From the NCBI RefSeq assembly GCF_023101765.2, contig NC_064233.1:6843501-6907500 (forward strand): 64,000 bases of DNA, written 5' to 3'. The DNA is from Spodoptera frugiperda (lineage: Eukaryota > Arthropoda > Insecta > Lepidoptera > Noctuidae). The notes under the pieces were generated by a model, which did no database searches, was not told where the DNA came from, and saw only the letters and a program-made list of their open reading frames with translations. Shown here in pieces: positions 38,006 to 64,000 of the stretch (positions are counted from its first letter, which is position 1; each line of letters opens with the position of its first letter). Made by a program: the position numbers and the translations under genes.

Positions 38006-38995
38006 GAAGTTTGAACTTACATTGTTACTTACAAACATTTTTAAATTGTACTTTAAAAAATATAATTTTATATTTATACGTAACCTTTTTTTATTTCGTC
38101 CTAAACAACCACTTCAAAATCAGTAATTTCTACAAACCACCTATTTCACTACTACACCGCAACACGCACTTCATAGTGGGCGAACCGGTGCCAACAAGGC
38201 TGACAACCACGCCTAGACGAGTCTAGACCACCATTATAATACCTACGCCGAGTTTAGGTCGCCTAGGTAACCTACACGTAGGACTCAAATACCTAAGTGA
38301 TTGATTTGACATTGTATAGAATGTTTTATAGCAATAATCATAGTAATGTTTTAAAGACGACCGACCGACTCGACCGGAGTGATACCACGGCCTCACAGAA
38401 AACCGACGTGAAACAACGCTTACGTTGTGTTTCGTTGTGTGAGTGAGGTTACCGGAGGCCAAATTCCCGCCTTCCCAATCTTCCCCATCCCCATTCCCGA
38501 ACAACAACCCTTAAATTCCTAAGTCCCAAAAAGCCGGTAACGCACTTGTAAAGCGTCTGGTGTTTCAAGTGTACATGGGCGGCGGCGATTGCTTACCATC
38601 AAGTAATACGAATGATCGATTACCGGCATGTCTCATAAAAAAAGGAGAATGCTTGTTTATTTACTTTCATTGGCAGTACTAAAGCATCAGCTCAGGCCGC
38701 GCAAGCACCCATTACTGGCTGTCCCGGCAGCCCGAACAGTCGCGCATGCAAATTCTCCACTCGTTCGTGCATTGACGATGATCAATGCTCTCTTGTCGAA
38801 AAAACATGTAAATTTGTCAAAAAATCACGTAAATGTCGAAAAATCACTTAAAAATATAGAAAAATCACGTAGAACTGTCGTAGAAAATCACATAAAACGT
38901 AAAACGATACTAAATGACTCTTCCCAAATTCCCAATGTACTGCAGCCCAGCAAGTATCATCGCTGAAACCTGTAAAACCTGTAAACAGCACCTAC

Positions 38996-60344
<21,349 letters not shown>

Positions 60345-60346
60345 GA

Positions 60347-62708
60347 CTGTAAGAGAGAGAAAGAAATATTATTATTGCTGTACAGGATTTTGAATCTTAC
60401 GGCTTTGTGTTAGATTTGAAAATGTGTTAATGAGCATTATAAACACGTTTTTGATTAATTTTCAACGTTATTCTTGTTGTGTTAAAATTGAAGATAAACC
60501 CCAACCAACCAAATAATGATATAACGAATGTTATATTTTAGCAACAGCTACAGTAATGCTACATGAATATTGACATTAACAGATTTGTAACCTATTTGTC
60601 AAGGCTTTATAACAGCTACAGTGAAAGCTTGATGCGCAGCATACATTTATGACAGTTTGCATTAATTTCTAGTCTAAGTAAAAGCTACAATAACAGCTAC
60701 AGTAACTAGCTACCTAACAGCTACCAACAGCTACAGCTACAGTTACAGCAGCAGCTACAGCAACGGCTACAGTAACAGCTACAGTAACGGCCATAGCAAC
60801 TGCTACAGCAACAGCTACAGTAACAGATACAGCCACAGCAACGGCTACAGTAACAACTAGAGCCATAGCAACAGCTACAGTAACGGCCATAGCAACAGTA
60901 ACAGCTACAGTAACAGCTATACAGTAATAGCTACAGTAACAGCTACAGCTACAGCTAGTTTTAGAATATACAATGCCAAAACAGTGGAAAAGCACTAACA
61001 AACTTTATATAGAAAAAGAACGACTAGAGCTACTATAAGTTTATTTACTACTACATATGAGTAAAAGATAAGATTAGATAAAAAGATTAGCTATCGTAGG
61101 TCAAGTAGCTGCAAGCTTGCTATTTGTATTGGTATTGAAATTTACTTATGAGTATCAAGATATTTTTTGCATTTCTAAATGGTACAGATCTAAAAAAAAA
61201 CATGCTATGGGATGGCAGACAATACTGGTCTAATTGGTTTTTATAAATAAAAAATAAGAAGTTGGTTCCTATAATTACTTATAAAAGTACAATTTTAAAA
61301 CATTGAGTGCCTGTTTCACCACCTGCATATAAGTGATGAATAAAATTATGTTACAGATAGGGGCATAAATTTCATTCTTAATTCAAAGTTATATGATACA
61401 TAGTAGCTATTCAGATTTTGTGAAACAGGACCTAATAACTAAATATATCTAACACCAATAAATTCAAATGATCACAAACACAATTTTAATTAGTTATCAG
61501 ATCTTAATAGCTTGCTTGTCTCAAGTGAGTGTTAAATGTGTGATAAGCTAATGATTACAATATATTAGTATTGACAGTTCATTCAGATACTAGTAGCAGC
61601 GTGATGATTGATGCATTGTGTGTCGCGGATTGCTGCCATGAATATGTAGCGTCTAGATATAGCTTGAAATCTGGTTGTGTTCCTCGTCAAACATTTACAG
61701 TGAGTAAGCCGATAACAGCGCTAATAATTAATTTGTTTTTCTAGCATGTTTTTCTCCATATGAATCTTCATTTTGGTTTTCATCATATAAAAAAAAAATA
61801 CATGTAGCAGGTTCAGTTTTTGGACTAATGAATGACAAGATAGATAGTTTCTCTACAATTTTACAATGAAATAATTATGTTGCACATTACATAATAACAT
61901 AACACATATTTTTCGAAAAGAGGTGGTCAGAAAGCATCACACTACAGTAATGAATTGTTTAATAACTTTAAAACAAATAGGGGTGGAACTAGGCATTAGA
62001 AGATCATTTTGACACATTTATTTAATTAGGAAATACACAATTATGAAACATGATGTCACAATTAGACCATTTATAGCAGTCCTATTGGAACACATTTTAT
62101 CTAGAATTCCATTTAAAGAATAATTAGAATTCATATACACTTGATAATATCATAGTCAAATTTGAGTTGTAGTGTTAATTGCTGACTATTATAACTGGTT
62201 GTGTAATAATACACTTAATATTGATATATTCAGTATTCTGGGTACATTATAGGCCCAAAAATGGAACTTAGGACTTCGGACCACAATATTCTTATAAGAA
62301 ATAATGTGTATTACTGTTGGGAGAAAGCTAATTCATTTGTGGCAGACAAGTAAGTACTAAATTACAGATTTTCACACAAAATTATAAGTAAGAAACATTG
62401 AATTAGAGTAAATATAGTATATTACTAGAATATTATTCTAGCAGACTCTACGTCTATAAAATTAACAACAATAATCTATAAAATAAGGATAAAAATAAAC
62501 AATAAAAATTCCATTTCAAAATGACATCTAAATGAGATTATTAATGGCCAGAATCATGTGACAAAGCGTATACTACAAAAGAACGTTAGGTAATAGCATA
62601 AACAGCACATAAATGTACCGCGAAGATGTTTTGTTAGCATAATAATGTGATAAGACATGAAAATCTAGGATCACCTGCCTCAAACCCAAGGACAAACCAA
62701 TTTATTAC
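60347..62708. other. WDR7 intron 1 (between leader exon and start exon)
   Basis: About 2.4 kb, containing the hexanucleotide array (60640-60955), a family E fragment (61600-61735) and otherwise AT-rich sequence with no gene signal. Confidence 0.65.
60640..60955. repeat. ACAGCT(A/C)CAGTA hexanucleotide array in WDR7 intron 1
   Basis: Repeated ACAGCTACAGTA, ACAGCAACGGCTACAGTA and ATAGCAACAGCT variants over about 300 bp. The minus-strand VTVAVAVA frame is a product of the repeat and not a gene. Confidence 0.9.
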
Positions 62709-62880
62709 CTGCCTAGTAGTCGTGGGCACTGATATAAAGGTTCCAACAGCTTCTGGACTACTATACGTCCATGGAGACCAGCGAAACTTCCACTGAAATG
62801 CACCTATGCAATTACAATTTAATGAAAACACGAATACTGCGACAAAAATCAATCGTCCCTGCTGTCAGCTTTTGACAGCT
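62709..62880 (-). other. WDR7: Candidate non-coding first exon of WDR7
   Basis: On the minus strand this sequence ends at a good donor, AGGCAG|GTAATA, and could join the acceptor at 60347 to form the leader. It contains one tiny upstream frame in strong context (CCATGGACGTATAG, three codons). The 5' edge is unknown; 62880 is a guess based on the divergent gene beyond. Confidence 0.5.
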
Positions 62881-63288
62881 GATGAGATTTGACGTTGACA
62901 TTAAATGTTGCAATGTTGGCAGAACTGTGCGTATTCAATACTCTGTTACACGAGATGAAATAAATCTTTCTAAAGCGATCGGGTAAAAAGTGGTTTATTT
63001 GATCTTTTTAAGCGATTTCTTTTGGTGTAGCACTCTCTCTTTATTAAGCCATTATGGTGGATAATGAAAGCAATCTTAGCTTCATCACCAACACCAACGA
63101 GAAAATCTGACGAAAGAGTTTGAATAACCAAACATTTATTCTCAACCTCACTGCGTTGAGAAATATTTCCCAGTTCATCAATTTTAAAACAAGAACGACC
63201 TCATAAATTAATGACGTATGGTTTTCATTATAGATGCAATGTTATGATTTTATATTTATTTCGATTACAACAATATTAATTACAAAAA
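62881..63288. promoter_or_regulatory. Likely divergent promoter region
   Basis: About 400 bp between the WDR7 leader exon (minus) and the ATG of the next gene (plus). No TATA box is evident on either side, as is usual for housekeeping genes. The role is inferred from the head-to-head layout. Confidence 0.45.
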
Positions 63289-64000
63289 ATGTCTGAGAAA
63301 CTGAAAAAGGGGCGAACAAAATCGGAAAATTTCAAAGAGGAGAAACTGTCGGACTTGGCTTCCAAGATTGACGAGACTGACGAAATGAAACTAAAAATGT
63401 TGGCCGCATTAGAAAAGCCGGAGCCAGATGACCTGTTGTATCCACCTGAACTTAATGCTCATTTACTTGAACAGCTCAAAGTAGGTAAAAGATTTATTAA
63501 CGTAAATTAGGACTCCCAATTATTTGAATGTAAAGTAGTAAGTAGACCTTCAGTCTTGAAGGTCGCTATCGAGAAGAAATACGAAATCGACGACTTAATA
63601 ATGCTTTCTCCTCCCGGAGACGTCCAGATTTATTCCGATTAAAAGTCGATTTGTCTTCCAATTCATAATTATGTAAGACTAAGTAAGAGTAAGAAAGTGG
63701 TGGTAAAGTCCACTAACAAAGTGGACAGACAACCTAATTAAGGTCGCAGGGATCGCTGGATACAGTCATTTCCAACCGGTCTATCTGGAATTCATTGGGG
63801 AGACCTATTTTCAGCAGTGCACATCTTGTGGCCAATATGATGAAGTATACAATTATTCATTTTCATCATTTTCAGGTGATGACAGCAGACAACAATGAAC
63901 TCCGCAAATGCGTGTTCCTCAAAGACCAGAACATAGAAGAATTAAAGAAGACTATAGCAGATCTGAACCAGAGGATACGTGACATAATATCTGGTTCAGG
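63289..64000 (+). CDS. Unrecognised charged coiled-coil-like protein, 5' part
   Basis: Exons join(63289..63480, 63876..>64000). The ATG (ACAAAAAATGTCTG) opens MSEKLKKGRTKSENFKEEKL. Exon 1 ends CTCAAA|GTAGGT, and a TCATTTTCAG acceptor brings in exon 2 in phase 0; the alternative donor 5 bp later would cause an early stop. The visible 105 residues are Lys/Glu/Leu-rich: an acidic LASKIDETDEMKLKMLAALE helix, a short PEPDDLLYPPELNAH stretch, then a probable coiled coil (NNELRKCVFLKDQNIEELKK, IADLNQRIRDII). No signal peptide or membrane segment is seen. I do not recognise the family. It diverges from WDR7 and runs off the window. Confidence 0.7.

Larger units (their letters stand above)
33601..38995. 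other. Intergenic or far-intronic stretch, no gene found
   Basis: Contains a family K copy (34105-34345), family N (34370-34545, reverse), family A copies (34733-35006, 36927-37017, 37272-37385, 38356-38642), family B (35195-35315), family E (35690-35885), family P (36180-36310), family Q (36600-36730), family R (37855-38005) and an AAAAATCACGTAA-type minisatellite (about 38805-38900). If WDR7 continues beyond coding exon 20, this would be its next intron, but I find no WDR7-like exon here. Confidence 0.65.

Noticed and set aside
38628..38966. Plus-strand Lys/Asn-rich 112-codon frame
   Set aside because: Begins at the end of a family A copy and runs through an AAAAATCACGTAA minisatellite; no coding signature.
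60714..61001. Minus-strand frame of alternating Val/Ala/Thr
   Set aside because: Low-complexity product of the hexanucleotide array in WDR7 intron 1.
62634..62852. Minus-strand frame with an apparent N-terminal hydrophobic segment in the WDR7 leader
   Set aside because: It opens with TTG, not ATG, and reading across the predicted splice gives a stop within a few codons, out of frame with WDR7. It is leader sequence.

Overview
The window is nuclear DNA from a moth, probably a noctuid. The signs are short exons with GT/AG introns, AT-rich non-coding DNA, two secreted cuticular-protein genes with moth-type TATA promoters, and very dense interspersed repeats (tRNA-derived SINEs, palindromic MITEs, Helitron-like and LINE fragments). 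Lepidoptera is well supported; the noctuid placement rests on remembered repeat families and is weaker. There is no sign of bacterial, viral or organellar DNA, no CRISPR array, and no tRNA gene outside SINE heads.

Layout. 1-8.6 kb: no convincing gene, a patchwork of mobile-element remnants. 8.6-10.5 kb (+): a two-exon cuticular-protein gene (284 aa). 10.5-25.7 kb: repeat-rich, with one candidate minus-strand signal-peptide exon near 15.6 kb. 25.8-33.6 kb (+): a second, related cuticular-protein gene (160 aa) whose 12-nt first coding exon is split from the rest by a 6.9-kb intron. 33.6-39.0 kb: repeats. 39.0-62.9 kb (-): the 5' half of the WDR7 (rabconnectin-3 beta) gene. I resolved 20 coding exons, and their phases agree across all 19 junctions for 800 codons. 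A non-coding first exon lies near 62.7-62.9 kb. 63.3-64.0 kb (+): the start of an unrecognised charged, coiled-coil-like protein gene, divergent from WDR7 and running off the end.

How they work together. The two cuticular proteins share a tiny MR(V/F)L first exon, the same intron position and phase, and a GD(I/A)QAAAIDA motif, so they are tandem paralogues that build cuticle. WDR7 is an unrelated housekeeping partner of DMXL/Rbcn-3A in vacuolar ATPase assembly and endosome acidification. It and the coiled-coil gene probably share a divergent promoter region.

The most unusual structure is inside WDR7. Two consecutive exons (coding exons 14 and 15) are each followed, in their downstream intron, by a tandem array of partial copies of that same exon with its splice donor. 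For exon 14 the unit encodes one whole WD40 blade. Four extra copies are all open, and each can be delimited as an in-frame 141-nt cassette. Other points are a candidate 27-nt phase-preserving microexon in intron 6, transposons lying within about 30 bp of WDR7 splice sites, and the absence of the 3' half of WDR7 from the 39 kb downstream of coding exon 20. Repeat-family labels (A, B, C and so on) are mine, and repeat ends are approximate unless inverted arms fix them.
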